Both the position numbers and the translations under genes were made by a program. Below are positions 1 through 7,968 of a stretch of DNA of 64,000 nt, piece after piece. The DNA comes from CBDBCU01 sp965203435. GTDB lineage: Bacteria; Chloroflexota; Dehalococcoidia; Lucifugimonadales; UBA3495. The first letter of the stretch is position 1, and the number at the start of each line of letters is the position of its first letter. Below the pieces are notes generated by a model. It was not told the origin of the DNA and ran no database searches. It was given only the letters and a program-made list of their open reading frames with translations. The stretch spans positions 558,001-622,000 of the forward strand of contig CBDBCU010000002.1 in NCBI GenBank assembly GCA_965203435.1, given 5' to 3'.

Positions 1-251
1 TGGCAATCCCCTTGGTGGCCTATACCCGCCGGGAAATCAGTTTTACTGAGTTTCACGACACCCTGTCCCGGCGGGCGCAAATCATTTCCGACCAGTCCTC
101 TGAGGAAGGGCTCGAACTCTTTTTTGAGATCCTTGCTTGCATTTACGAGGTGCATGACCGGGTTATGCCGGAGGAAACCTTTCGCCAAATCCTGCAAGGT
201 TTCCTGGACAAAAACCCGGTTCCGGCTGTGCCGGTCGCGGCGGCGGATTAA
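1..251 (+). CDS. 5'-truncated small protein, paralog of the gene at 608-880
   Basis: The frame is open from the left window edge and ends at TAA 249-251, so the true start lies outside. The visible 80-odd residues are roughly three quarters identical to the protein encoded at 608-880. Both share the motifs AYTRREISF, ISDQS and RVMPEETFRQILQGF near the C-terminus. I do not recognise a family. It is soluble and acidic, with no membrane segment or Cys/His cluster. The two paralogs flank a minus-strand gene at 280-609, which suggests a duplicated small-gene cassette continuing to the left of the window. Confidence 0.7.
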   Translation, partial: AIPLVAYTRREISFTEFHDTLSRRAQIISDQSSEEGLELFFEILACIYEVHDRVMPEETFRQILQGFLDKNPVPAVPVAAAD

Positions 252-279
252 GGGGACGGACGGTTGCCGTCCCCAGCGG

Positions 280-609
280 CTACTCCGCAAAATCCCAGGG
301 ATCCGGCTTTAAGACCAACTGGTCAATCCGCAGCTCCTTAGGGTCGGGTTCTCCGATAACCTGCCCGCCCCGGGCCAGATAGACATGGGCGGTTGCCAGC
401 AGCCAGCCGTTAGGCATATAATAAAGCCACAATACACTCCGGGAGCCGACCGGCAAATGCGCCGGGCGGCGGGTGCCCGTCCAGCCGCGCTTGCGGGTTA
501 GAAATCCCTGCCTCCCCTTGCGGGCAATTTCCAGAGCGTTGAAAATATCCCGCAGCTCCCGGGCCGGGACATACAGGACAACCCGTCCAGTAGCATCGAG
601 GTGTTCCAT
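280..609 (-). CDS. hypothetical protein, 109 aa
   Basis: This minus-strand frame of 109 codons starts at ATG 609-607 and overlaps the start of the plus-strand gene at 608 by two bases, so the two genes are divergent with no space between. It has basic stretches in the middle (around GRQGFLTRKRGW) and an acidic C-terminus ending PDPWDFAE. I recognise no family. Upstream of its ATG only a weak G-rich tract could serve as ribosome binding site. The pairing with two paralogous neighbours recalls small two-gene modules such as toxin-antitoxin pairs, but nothing in the sequence proves that. Confidence 0.5.
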   Translation of the reverse strand: MEHLDATGRVVLYVPARELRDIFNALEIARKGRQGFLTRKRGWTGTRRPAHLPVGSRSVLWLYYMPNGWLLATAHVYLARGGQVIGEPDPKELRIDQLVLKPDPWDFAE

Positions 610-880
610 GATTGAAGTTGCCCCCGAATTGGCAATCCCCCTGGTGGCCTATACCCGCCGGGAAATCAGTTTTGCCGAGTTTGACCACATCCTTACCCTG
701 CAATTGCAGGTCATTTCCGACCAGTCCACCGAGGAAGGGATCGAACTCCTGTCGGAGATTCTTGCCTGTATCTGCGAGGTGCAGGACCGGGTTATGCCGG
801 AGGAAACCTTTCGTCAAATCCTGCAAGGGTTCCTGGCTAAAAACCCGGTTTCCGCTGTGCCGGTGGCGGCCGCCGACTGA
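608..880 (+). CDS. hypothetical small protein, 90 aa, paralog of the gene at 1-251
   Basis: I start this gene at ATG 608 because GAGGTG (598-603) lies just upstream and the product then begins MIEVAPELAIP, which matches the part of the left-edge paralog visible before its Val-Ala-Tyr. The 90-residue protein is mostly helical, acidic and has no recognised domain. It ends close to the convergent HpaI aldolase gene (stop 889). Its start codon overlaps that of the minus-strand gene 280-609. Confidence 0.65.
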   Translation: MIEVAPELAIPLVAYTRREISFAEFDHILTLQLQVISDQSTEEGIELLSEILACICEVQDRVMPEETFRQILQGFLAKNPVSAVPVAAAD

Positions 881-888
881 CTAGCAGC

Positions 889-1674
889 CTACCCCGTCTC
901 CTCCCGGATCGCCGCCAGCCGCTCCCGCAGGGAACGGAGCAATACCGCCGGCGGGGCCGGGGCCACATGGGTATAGCCCACCCCCAGCGCGGTCAACTCC
1001 CGCGGACCCAGTGGCAGGGCGGCGTGGTGCATCGGAAATTGCAGCTTGGCTTTGCCGATTTCCTTGATGCGGTCGGCCAGTTCGGTCAGCTTGGCCCGCA
1101 GTTCCGGGCTGGCCGGATCCCGGATGCCCATATACTCGGAAAAGTCGGTCGGGCCGATGGATACCAGGTCAATGCCCTCCAGGGCGGCGATGGCATCAAT
1201 ATCGTTGACGCCCCTTTCATCCTCGGTCATCACCGACAGCAGGATTTCCGCATTGGACTGGCGGCAATGCTCGTCCCAGCCCACCGTGCCAAAGCGGGCG
1301 GCCCGAGTGCCGGCGGCTCCGCCGCGGCGGCCCACAGGGGGATAGCGCACCGCATCCACCGCCTTTTGCGCCCCGGCCAATCCGTCAATGTGGGGGACGA
1401 TGATGCCCTCGGCCCCGGCGTCCAGCAGGCGCAGGATGAGTTTTTCATCGTTGTCCGGCACGCGGATGATGGAAGTGACCCCGGCCAAGTCGGCGGCGCG
1501 GATCATTTCGCCCACCAGCCGCAGGTCAAAGTCGGTGTGTTCCATATCGATAAAGGCGGCGTCATAGCCGGCCAACCCGATAATTTCCACGATTTGCGGG
1601 TCGGCCAAGGTGACATAAGTTCCCAGGGCCAGCCGGCCCTCCCGCATCGCCCGTTTCACCCGATTCTCGCGCAT
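889..1674 (-). CDS. HpcH/HpaI-family aldolase
   Basis: The 261-residue protein matches the HpcH/HpaI aldolase/citrate lyase family: metal-dependent class II aldolases with a TIM barrel that cleave or form 4-hydroxy-2-oxo acids such as 4-hydroxy-2-oxoheptanedioate. Visible family features are FIDMEHTDFD (catalytic His46), Arg71 in RVP, a Gly-rich RRGGAAGTR stretch, and the metal ligands Glu151 (VMTE) and Asp177 (GPTDFSEYMG). The length is typical. The substrate cannot be read from sequence; in related genomes such genes accompany aromatic or dicarboxylate degradation, and a CaiB-type CoA-transferase follows at 2101 on the other strand. Confidence 0.88.
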   Translation of the reverse strand: MRENRVKRAMREGRLALGTYVTLADPQIVEIIGLAGYDAAFIDMEHTDFDLRLVGEMIRAADLAGVTSIIRVPDNDEKLILRLLDAGAEGIIVPHIDGLAGAQKAVDAVRYPPVGRRGGAAGTRAARFGTVGWDEHCRQSNAEILLSVMTEDERGVNDIDAIAALEGIDLVSIGPTDFSEYMGIRDPASPELRAKLTELADRIKEIGKAKLQFPMHHAALPLGPRELTALGVGYTHVAPAPPAVLLRSLRERLAAIREETG

Positions 1675-1750
1675 AGCGCCCCTCCTTACAAGGCAAAGTC
1701 GCCGCCCATTATCCCCGCCGCCCCAGGGAATTGCAACCTTTTTTATGCAA

Positions 1751-2038
1751 ACATGGATAGACCGGATGGACAGGATTTGGTGTATGTGTATAGAACGGTA
1801 TTGGCCTTAAATAACCGTCATTCCCGCCTCCCTTACCTTCCCTATCGCACCTCCCCACCGTCATTCCCGCGTAAGCGGGAATCCCGAACGGTATTGCATT
1901 ATGATGGTATTGTCGACAGGCAACCGTGAGATTCCCGCTTACGCGGGAATGACGGTAGGAGGCGAGAAAATCCGGTTATTCCGTACAGAGTTTCCTATAG
2001 CAGGCAAAACATCCTCCCCATCCTGTCCATCCATGTTT
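1751..2038. repeat. R3 inverted pair enclosing a full R1 MITE-like element
   Basis: The 425-bp gap 1675-2100 contains nested repeats. An R3 half copy (ACATGGATAGACCGGATGG) starts near 1751 and its inverted partner ends near 2038. Between them is a complete R1 element at 1857-1956 with inverted ends ACCGTCATTCCCGCGTAAGC and the reverse. No coding frame is convincing here. AAGGGGGCGATT before 2101 is the ribosome binding site of the next gene. Confidence 0.85.
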
Positions 2039-2100
2039 GATTTGCCCCCCCATTTCGGTTAAAATCCGGCGGCCGACATTGACCTTATAAGGGGGCGATT

Positions 2101-3294
2101 ATGCGGGATGGCGCTTTGGCCGGCGTTAAGGTTCTGGATTTGAGCGAGGATATTGCCGGCTCTTTTTGCGCCCGGCTGCTGGCCGACTATGGCGCGGAAA
2201 CCCTGAAACTGGAGCCGCCAACCGGCGCGGCCTTGCGCCAACTGGGGCCTTTCTTTCACGACGACCCCCATCCGGAGAAAAGCCTGCTGTTCCTGGCTCT
2301 GAACCTGAACAAGCGGGGGGCTACCCTGAACCTGGAAACCGCCGCCGGCCGGGAAATCCTGAAACAACTGCTGCCCCAGGTGGATGTGGTCGTGGAAAGC
2401 TGGCGGCCCGGCTATCTGGCCTCCTTGGGCTTGGGCTATGCCGCCCTGCAAGCCATCAATCCCGCCTTGACTTTGACCTCCATAACCCCTTTCGGGCAGA
2501 CCGGCCCTTATGCCCACTATCGCGGCGAGGAAATCGTCAGCTACGCTATGGGGATGATAATGAGCATCAGCGGAATTCAGGGTCGGGAGCCGCTGAAACA
2601 CGGCGGTTTTCAAGCCCAGTATGAGGGCGGCCTTTTTGCGGCGGCCGCCACCAGTATGGCCCTGTTTGCCCGGGAGTTTTCCGGCGGCGGCGAGCAGGTG
2701 GATGTTTCCATTACCGAGTGCGTGGCCTCGACGATGATGGCAACTCAGACCATTTATCCCTTTATGGGCGGCACCCAGACCCGCCGCCGCGCCGAGGGCA
2801 GTATGTTCGGCCATCCTATGCCCTGCCAAGACGGATGGATTATCGTCCAGACCGGCGGCGGGGCCTCCTGGGAGGATTTGGCGGAGTTTTTCCAATGCCC
2901 GGAAATGCTGGAACCCCGCTTTGCCGACCGGGCGCAGCGGGCCGAAAACGGGGCGGAATTGGATCGGATCGTCGTGGAATCCATCAAAGAACGGGGCAAG
3001 TGGGAACTGTTCCCTAAAGCCGCCGCCGCCCGGATGCTGTTCGGCTTGGTGCAAACCCCGGCGGAACTGGCTCAATGCCCCCAACTGGAATCCCGCCACT
3101 TTTACCGGGAAATCGACCATCCGGTCATCGGCAAAATAAAAATCCCTGCCGAGCTGTTCAAGCTCAGCGCCACCCCCTACCAACGGACCCGCCCGGCCCC
3201 CCTCCTGGGCCAGCACAACGCCGAAATCTACATTGAGGGCTTGGGCTATGCTGCCGACCAACTAGCGGAATGGCAGGATTTGGGGGTGGTGTAG
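2101..3294 (+). CDS. CaiB/BaiF (family III) CoA-transferase family protein
   Basis: The 397-residue product begins GVKVLDLSEDIAGSFCARLL and continues with the family III CoA-transferase pattern (DYGAETLKLEPP, LNLNKRGATLNL, PFGQTGPYAHY). These enzymes move CoA between carboxylic acids through an aspartyl-CoA intermediate. AAGGGGGCGATT precedes the ATG. The length is usual for a single-domain member. At the place where the catalytic Asp normally sits, before a GLFAA motif, I read QYEGGLFAA, so the canonical Asp is not evident and the protein may belong to a divergent subgroup. The substrate is unknown. Confidence 0.88.
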   Translation: MRDGALAGVKVLDLSEDIAGSFCARLLADYGAETLKLEPPTGAALRQLGPFFHDDPHPEKSLLFLALNLNKRGATLNLETAAGREILKQLLPQVDVVVESWRPGYLASLGLGYAALQAINPALTLTSITPFGQTGPYAHYRGEEIVSYAMGMIMSISGIQGREPLKHGGFQAQYEGGLFAAAATSMALFAREFSGGGEQVDVSITECVASTMMATQTIYPFMGGTQTRRRAEGSMFGHPMPCQDGWIIVQTGGGASWEDLAEFFQCPEMLEPRFADRAQRAENGAELDRIVVESIKERGKWELFPKAAAARMLFGLVQTPAELAQCPQLESRHFYREIDHPVIGKIKIPAELFKLSATPYQRTRPAPLLGQHNAEIYIEGLGYAADQLAEWQDLGVV

Positions 3295-3349
3295 GTTTGC
3301 TGGGTCGTTGTTCTTGCGCCGCTCTACAGTAATTCCCGGCGGCCCCTTT

Positions 3350-3532
3350 ACCGTCATTCCCGCGTAAGCGGGAATCCCGCGGTGGCTTGCCAAGACTGCG
3401 GCATTATAAGGCAGTACCGTCGGGATTCCCGCTTACGCGGGAATGACGGTAGAGAGGGCGGCGGGAATGGCAATAAAGGGCGGCTGCATAGGCAGTACCG
3501 TCCTGGATTCCCGCTTACGCGGGAATGACGGT
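3350..3532. repeat. R1 MITE-like element plus an extra R1 half copy
   Basis: The gap 3295-3601 holds a full R1 (3350-3450, inverted ends, 101 bp) and a further minus-oriented half copy at 3503-3532. The internal segment, which contains AAGACTGCGGCATTATAAGG, is shared in opposite orientation with the copies at 7678-7778 and 53919-54020. The element therefore has a conserved interior and is not just two chance palindromes. Confidence 0.88.
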
Positions 3533-3601
3533 AGATTGGATTAGTTTCTGCTATAATGGGGTCTATCCGGCCCCTCCGGGCCAAAAGGAGGAACATTGCC
3601 A

Positions 3602-3973
3602 ATGCTCGAATCCACCAACAACTACTATAAGGCCAGCCAGGAGTTTATGGGCAAAGCCTGGGAGTATCTGGCTGCCGAGGATTGGGCGCAAGCCTCGGGA
3701 AAAGGCTGGGAGGCAGCCGAGAATATGGTTAAGGCCATTGCCGAGGAACGGGGCTGGCCGCACCGCAGCCACCGCCTGCTGTACGACATTGTCGAGGATT
3801 TGGTGGACGAAACCGGCGATGAAAACCTGTCCCGCGGGTTTCAGGCGGCGTCAGCTTTGCAAGTCAATTTTTACGAGAACGCCCTGCGGCCCCGCACCGT
3901 CCGCCGCAATCTCCGGGAAGTTCAGCAGCTGCTGGCGGAACTGGAGCCGCTGCTGGAAACCCAGCCGGAATAA
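3602..3973 (+). CDS. PaREP1/HEPN-like family protein
   Basis: The 123-residue helical protein resembles the PaREP1 family, HEPN-like helical bundles common in archaea and some bacteria. The signature is AAEDWAQASGKGWEAAENMVKA-type helices followed by RGWPHRSHRLL and a segment reading ALQVNFYENAL. The ATG at 3602 is preferred over the in-frame TTG at 3596 because AAGGAGG (3585-3591) is then ideally spaced. A NIPSNAP gene follows 16 bp downstream with its own GGAGG, so the two are probably co-transcribed. HEPN relatives often bind nucleotides or RNA; the role here is unknown. Two further relatives occur in the window (28249 and 38178). Confidence 0.75.
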   Translation: MLESTNNYYKASQEFMGKAWEYLAAEDWAQASGKGWEAAENMVKAIAEERGWPHRSHRLLYDIVEDLVDETGDENLSRGFQAASALQVNFYENALRPRTVRRNLREVQQLLAELEPLLETQPE

Positions 3974-3989
3974 AAAAGGAGGCCAACCT

Positions 3990-4286
3990 ATGCCCGCCCA
4001 ACTGCGGATTTACACCATCAACCGGGGGATGATGGATTCCTGGCTGGAGGTGTTCAATCAGCACATCCGCCCCCTGCACGACCGCCTGGGCATTCCGGTG
4101 GTCAGCAGCTATGTCAACACCGACCGCACGGAATTCATCTGGATCCGGCGGTTCAACACCCTGGAGGAAATCCCGGCCAAGGAAGCCGAGTTCTTTGCCA
4201 GCCCGGAGCGGACGGCCCTGGGCGACCTCCCCCCGCGCCACATCGCCAAAATGGAGGTGCGGGTGCTGGAGGAGGCGGCCGGCTAG
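3990..4286 (+). CDS. NIPSNAP-family protein
   Basis: The 98-residue protein starts MPAQLRIYTINRG and contains the family pattern of one NIPSNAP dimeric alpha-beta barrel (PF07978 type). In order these are an RxYT start, the helix WLEVFNQHIRPLHDRLGI, then TEFIWIRRF and a FFASPER segment. AAAAAGGAGG just upstream sets the ATG at 3990. The fold is related to ABM/EthD-like small barrels, and the biochemical role in bacteria is uncertain. It sits in a short operon behind the PaREP1-like gene. Confidence 0.85.
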   Translation: MPAQLRIYTINRGMMDSWLEVFNQHIRPLHDRLGIPVVSSYVNTDRTEFIWIRRFNTLEEIPAKEAEFFASPERTALGDLPPRHIAKMEVRVLEEAAG

Positions 4287-4296
4287 GGGGCCAGCT

Positions 4297-4437
4297 ATGG
4301 GCCGGATCAAAACCCTGTTCCGCAGATTAACCGGCCGCCGGGCGCAATCCGGCGGCCGGGAAAAGCCGTTGCCGGCCGCGCCCGGCGGCTCCCGCTGGTC
4401 AATTTATTTGACCGAAACGGTAAGCTACCACCATTGA
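4297..4437 (+). CDS. possible small basic protein, 46 aa
   Basis: An ATG at 4297, ten bases after the NIPSNAP stop, opens a 46-codon frame rich in Arg/Lys (MGRIKTLFRRLTGRR) and ending ETVSYHH. GGGGGCC upstream is a poor ribosome binding site. A similarly basic short frame lies at 34763-34936. No family is recognised; it may be a real third gene of the operon or chance. Confidence 0.3.
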   Translation: MGRIKTLFRRLTGRRAQSGGREKPLPAAPGGSRWSIYLTETVSYHH

Positions 4438-4525
4438 GGCCCCCGGCCTTAACCCTCCCGTTGGGGGGTAAAGACCGGGCAGGGGCCTATAGTTGCGGCA
4501 ATTCAAGGGGCATAACCCGCCCCGC

Positions 4526-5536
4526 CTACGCCCCATCCCCGGCGGCCGTCAATTCCGCCAGCAAGGGCGTAAAGACTTCCCGGAACCGGAAAAACTTGGC
4601 GATGATCCAATCGTGGTATTCGTCCCACGAATCCGGGTTGTCGTAGATGTTGCCGGGCCGGCACACTCGAATTCTGCCGATTCTTTGTATTTGCCAAGTC
4701 AGCTGCTCGCCCTGCTCGGCGTCCAGCAGGTCAGCGTCAATTATTTCCCGCCACTGTTCCAATCGCTCGAAAGCCCGCCGGTTCCACGCCCAATTTTCCG
4801 CGCCGCCGACCTTTTTCCCGCCGCCCCTTTTCCAGATATTGAACTGGACGTCGAGGTTGTTGCCCCAATTCGCGACCAAGTGGAAATCAGCATCGATCCC
4901 CTCAAAGACACACCAGCTCCGGCCGCCGTCCGGGTTCTGCGGCGATACGGAGTAGTTATGCTCCCGCCGCAACCTTTCCTCCAGTTGCCGCCGAAATTGC
5001 CGGTTCCATTCGTGCCGGTCAACGGCGGTCGGCGGCGGGGCGGCTTTAATGCCCATCCCCGGCTTAATCCATCCGGCCGGCGCGGCCATCACACTGAACA
5101 GAGGCGCCGGCCGGGAATCGTCCACCCGCAACAATTCTATCGATACGCCATAGAATTGGGTGTTTTCACCGGTGCGCTGATTCAGCCAATCCAAAACCTG
5201 CCGATGTTCCGCCCCGATTTCACTGGCAACCCAGACGACCAGTTTGGCGTCCTGACCGGTGGCATACAGCAACAGCCGGCTCAGCTGGTCATTGTCCGCC
5301 GGTTGCAATTGGCTTGCGATGACTACCGGCTGCCCATCACGACGGTCCGACGCCAACAATCCCGGATTCGAGCTGCCCGCCGGCCTCGCCGCCGCTTGCA
5401 ACTCCAGGTCGACGCCCAAGGCCGCCCCGAGCTCCTCAATGTTCCGGGCCAGCCACGGCGTAAAATCCCGAGCCTCGTTAGGCCAACCCTCCCGCAGGCT
5501 AACCCGTTGAATCCGCGCCAGGTTGTCGCCGGTCAT
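4526..5536 (-). CDS. DUF4268 protein with an apparently inactive nuclease-like N-terminal domain
   Basis: The 336-residue protein has the usual N-terminal part of DUF4268 proteins (RVSLREGWPNEARDFTPWLA, then GQPVVIASQL, then LLLYATGQDAKLVVWVA). That part resembles PD-(D/E)XK nucleases. A C-terminal DUF4268 region follows, with NRQFRRQLEERLRREH and NIWKRGGG. Relatives as I know them carry an Asp before the first strand and Glu in VIENQ; here these read PGLLASD and VIASQ, so key acidic residues look lost. GGAGGGGG precedes ATG 5536. It lies 12 bp downstream of a small membrane-protein gene, probably in one operon. Confidence 0.75.
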   Translation of the reverse strand: MTGDNLARIQRVSLREGWPNEARDFTPWLARNIEELGAALGVDLELQAAARPAGSSNPGLLASDRRDGQPVVIASQLQPADNDQLSRLLLYATGQDAKLVVWVASEIGAEHRQVLDWLNQRTGENTQFYGVSIELLRVDDSRPAPLFSVMAAPAGWIKPGMGIKAAPPPTAVDRHEWNRQFRRQLEERLRREHNYSVSPQNPDGGRSWCVFEGIDADFHLVANWGNNLDVQFNIWKRGGGKKVGGAENWAWNRRAFERLEQWREIIDADLLDAEQGEQLTWQIQRIGRIRVCRPGNIYDNPDSWDEYHDWIIAKFFRFREVFTPLLAELTAAGDGA

Positions 5537-5548
5537 AATCCCCCTCCG

Positions 5549-5737
5549 TTACAGCTGAATTTCGTCCACCTGAATCGCCCCCCGGTACGACCGGATGCGC
5601 CGCACATAGCGGCGGGGCGGGGGCTTTTCCGGGCTTTCGCGCCGAAAGGGCGCAAAGATTATCAGGCCGAGCAGGTAGCCCGGAATGGCGAAAAGGATAA
5701 AGACGCCGACCAGGAACAGGATGAATACTATTGTCAT
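5549..5737 (-). CDS. small membrane protein, 62 aa
   Basis: An excellent ribosome binding site (GGAGGAGCG) precedes ATG 5737. The product has one long hydrophobic N-terminal stretch (IVFILFLVGVFILFAIP then YLLGLIIFA) that makes one or two membrane segments. A basic proline-rich tail (PPPRRYVRRIRSYRG) follows. It is the likely first gene of a two-gene unit with the DUF4268 gene. No family is recognised. Confidence 0.65.
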   Translation of the reverse strand: MTIVFILFLVGVFILFAIPGYLLGLIIFAPFRRESPEKPPPRRYVRRIRSYRGAIQVDEIQL

Positions 5738-5752
5738 CGCTCCTCCGCAGGG

Positions 5753-5855
5753 GATAGACCGGATTTATGTGGCTACTATGCCATCCCTTTCCTTTGCGAA
5801 ATCACCCGGCAAAGCAACCGAAAAATCCTGCCTATCCGGTATATCCATGTTAATT
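5753..5855. repeat. R3 inverted-repeat element overlapping the HNH stop codon
   Basis: The left half reads GGATAGACCGGATTTATG and the right half ATCCGGTATATCCATGTTAA. The right end contains the TAA stop of the minus-strand HNH gene. A second R3 copy at 55124-55244 does the same for the plsC-like gene. Confidence 0.75.
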
Positions 5856-6476
5856 CCCGTCCCCGGCGCTGGCCCGCTCCTCGGTCCAGGGCAGGTAGGG
5901 GCGCCATTCCTCTAGGATGGCGCGGTTTTGCAGGATGCGGTAAGGGTTGGGCTGGGGGACGCGCGGCTCCTGTTTCAGGCGCATATTGGCCTCGGCCGGG
6001 GTGCGCCCGGCCTTGTGCAGATTGCAGCGGCTGCACGCCGTCACCACATTTTCCCAGGTGTGGGCGCCGCGCTGCCGCCGAGGAACGACATGGTCGAGGG
6101 TCAAATCCGGCGACTTTTTCCCGCAATACTGGCAGGTATATTGATCCCGCAGGAAAATCTCTTTTTTGGAGAGTTTGCGGGGGGCAAAGGGACGCTTGAC
6201 CAGATAGACCAATCGGATGATGGATGGGGCGTCCATGCGGGCCGCAATGGTATGGACGGCGCCCGGGTGATTTTCCAGCAGTTCCGCCTTGCCCTTGCTG
6301 AGCAGGATGATGGCCCGGCGGACGGTGGAGACATTGATGGGGACATAGTTAAGGTTCAGCACCAGCACCGGCGAGGCCAACACCCCGGCCGGAGGTGTGC
6401 CCGGCGGCGGAACGGCGGCGGCGCTGCGGACGGCTGTTTCGCCGGCGGATTGAGCGGTTTGGGTCTTGGCAACCAC
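5850..6476 (-). CDS. HNH endonuclease family protein
   Basis: The 208-residue protein has the bacterial 'VLNLNYVPINV' N-terminal domain (about residues 34-75) found in stand-alone HNH proteins. A full zinc-type HNH domain follows at about residues 105-160: CQYCGKK, then LDHVVPRRQRG, then WENVVTACSRCNLHKAG. The conserved His, Asn and four Cys are all present, so it should be active. The first 35 residues are Ala/Pro rich; the start is GTG 6476 with only a weak ribosome binding site, so the true start could be further in. Such proteins are widespread and their role (repair, restriction or mobile-element related) is unclear. Confidence 0.85.
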   Translation of the reverse strand: MVAKTQTAQSAGETAVRSAAAVPPPGTPPAGVLASPVLVLNLNYVPINVSTVRRAIILLSKGKAELLENHPGAVHTIAARMDAPSIIRLVYLVKRPFAPRKLSKKEIFLRDQYTCQYCGKKSPDLTLDHVVPRRQRGAHTWENVVTACSRCNLHKAGRTPAEANMRLKQEPRVPQPNPYRILQNRAILEEWRPYLPWTEERASAGDGN

Positions 6477-6586
6477 TTTACACCGTTACCTCAGCAAAAA
6501 GTTGGCCGGTTCCCTATGGGATGGCTTGGCCGGTTCCCTCCGGGGAAAAGGGCGCGCCGGGAATGCGGCTGAACCCGGTTTCTACT

Positions 6587-6602
6587 ATTATATACCATTA
6601 TA
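6587..6602 (-). promoter_or_regulatory. AT-rich minus-strand region with two TATAAT boxes upstream of the HNH gene
   Basis: Read on the minus strand, TATAAT occurs at 6602-6597 (preceded directly by TG) and at 6592-6587, about 110 bp before the HNH start. No good -35 hexamer is seen. It stands out as an AT island in GC-rich DNA. Confidence 0.35.
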
Positions 6603-6689
6603 CACCATTTCCCGGAAAAATGCACTACCCGGCCGGCCGTTATTCCAGGCTATCGCATTATAGAAACCGTCCTTCCTACTGCCCCCCTA

Positions 6690-6905
6690 ACCGTCATTCC
6701 CGCGTAAGCGGGAATCCCGAACGATATTGCCCTATGCCGCCGCATCTCCCGCAAGCCGCCCCTTTTTCCGCTCATCCTGAACTTGTTGAAGGATGGCCGG
6801 CAAGATTTTCAGATTCCTCGGGATTTTCCTTATCGGTGCCGGCCATCCTTCAACAAGTTCAGGATGAGCGGATTTATGGATTCCCGCTTACGCGGGAATG
6901 ACGGT
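6690..6905. repeat. R2 element nested inside an R1 element
   Basis: R1 ends lie at 6690-6719 and 6877-6905, and a complete 104-bp R2 (6768-6871) sits between them, with ends CCGCTCATCCTGAACTTGTT and its reverse complement. Without R2 the R1 remainder is about 112 bp, near the normal R1 size, so R2 appears to have inserted into R1. The rest of the gap 6477-6952 holds only the AT-rich promoter-like stretch. Confidence 0.85.
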
Positions 6906-6952
6906 AGGGGGGCGGCCGGGTAAGGACGGCAGGGGGTTGCCCGGCCCGTCCA

Positions 6953-7585
6953 TCATTTCCCCCGCCAAGCCCAAATCCCGTCCCGTAGCCGCACGGCCAG
7001 GGCCAGGGCTATCCCGCCGTACAGATAGCCGCCGATAATGTCGCTGGGCCAGTGGACGCCCAGGTACAGGCGAGAAAAGCCGACCAGCCCTATCAGCAGC
7101 AGCAATCCGCCGGCCAGTCCATAGCGCAACCCGGTATTGCCGCAGCGCTGCCAGGCCAGATAAAGCAGAAAGCCGCCGAACAGGGCGGCAAAAGAAGCAT
7201 GGCCGCTGGGAAAGCTGAGGCTGAGGGTCAGGGATTCAATAGCGCCATAATCCGGGCGCGGCCGGCCCACCGGCAGTTTCAGCAGGGGGGCCATAGCCAT
7301 CGGCAGGGCGGCCAACAGCAGCAGGGCGGCTTCGGCCCAGCGCCGTAGCAGCAACAGCAGGATTGCCGTTGCCGCCACCAAGGCCACCGCCGCCGGCAGC
7401 CAGCCCAGCCGGGTTATTGCTTGGAACAGGGCCGTCCCGGCCGGCGTCCGCCAATCCTGCACCGCCGCCAGCATCGCCGCATCCCCCGGCCAAACCGGGA
7501 AAAGGGCGGCCAAGACAAACATAGCCGCCATCAGCATAACGCCGGCCGCCAATGGCAAATCTTTTCGGGAAAGTTTAACCGGCAT
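6953..7585 (-). CDS. PAP2-family membrane phosphatase
   Basis: The 210-residue protein has about six hydrophobic segments and the three phosphatidic-acid-phosphatase motifs in order: KLPVGRPRP, then PSGH, then SRLYLGVHWPSD with the catalytic His. It should remove phosphate from a lipid phosphate or undecaprenyl diphosphate at the membrane. I start it at ATG 7585 because GAGGGATGT lies directly upstream; a TTG at 7612 would add nine residues without a good ribosome binding site. It stands alone between repeat clusters, and the exact substrate cannot be inferred. Confidence 0.88.
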   Translation of the reverse strand: MPVKLSRKDLPLAAGVMLMAAMFVLAALFPVWPGDAAMLAAVQDWRTPAGTALFQAITRLGWLPAAVALVAATAILLLLLRRWAEAALLLLAALPMAMAPLLKLPVGRPRPDYGAIESLTLSLSFPSGHASFAALFGGFLLYLAWQRCGNTGLRYGLAGGLLLLIGLVGFSRLYLGVHWPSDIIGGYLYGGIALALAVRLRDGIWAWRGK

Positions 7586-7677
7586 ACATCCCTCGATTTT
7601 GGAAAGTTGCAATCATTCTACTATGTTATTCCGACTATTACTTCCTGATGACCATTATGTCATTCCCGGCGCCCCCT

Positions 7678-7968
7678 ACCGTCATTCCCGAGTAAGCGGG
7701 AATCCCGACGGTACTGCCGTATAATGCCGCAGTCTTGGAAAGCCACCGCGGGATTCCCGCTTACGCGGGAATGACGGTAAAGAAACCGCAACCGCTCTGC
7801 TACCGTCATTCCCGGCCGCCCCCTACCGTCATTCCCGCGCAGGCGGAAATCCAGACCCGGCCCCCTACCGTCATTCCCGCGTAAGCGGGAATCCCGAAAT
7901 GCCGGATGGGTAGTCGGCCGGTCTTTGGCAATACCGTTCGAGATTCCCGCTTACGCGGGAAGGACGGT
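7678..7968. repeat. cluster of R1 elements (two full copies and one half copy)
   Basis: Full copies lie at 7678-7778 (101 bp) and 7867-7968 (102 bp), with a plus-oriented half copy at about 7824-7852 between them. The gap 7586-8078 otherwise holds only the upstream region of the cyclophilin gene. Confidence 0.88.

Noticed and set aside
4493..6199. 568-codon plus-strand frame opposite the DUF4268 and HNH genes
   Set aside because: It is the antisense shadow of three minus-strand genes with clear domains; its composition is Pro/Arg-rich without any motif.
7678..7968. R1 copies as a CRISPR array
   Set aside because: Copies alternate in orientation, interiors are related and not unique spacers, spacing is irregular, and no cas genes are near.
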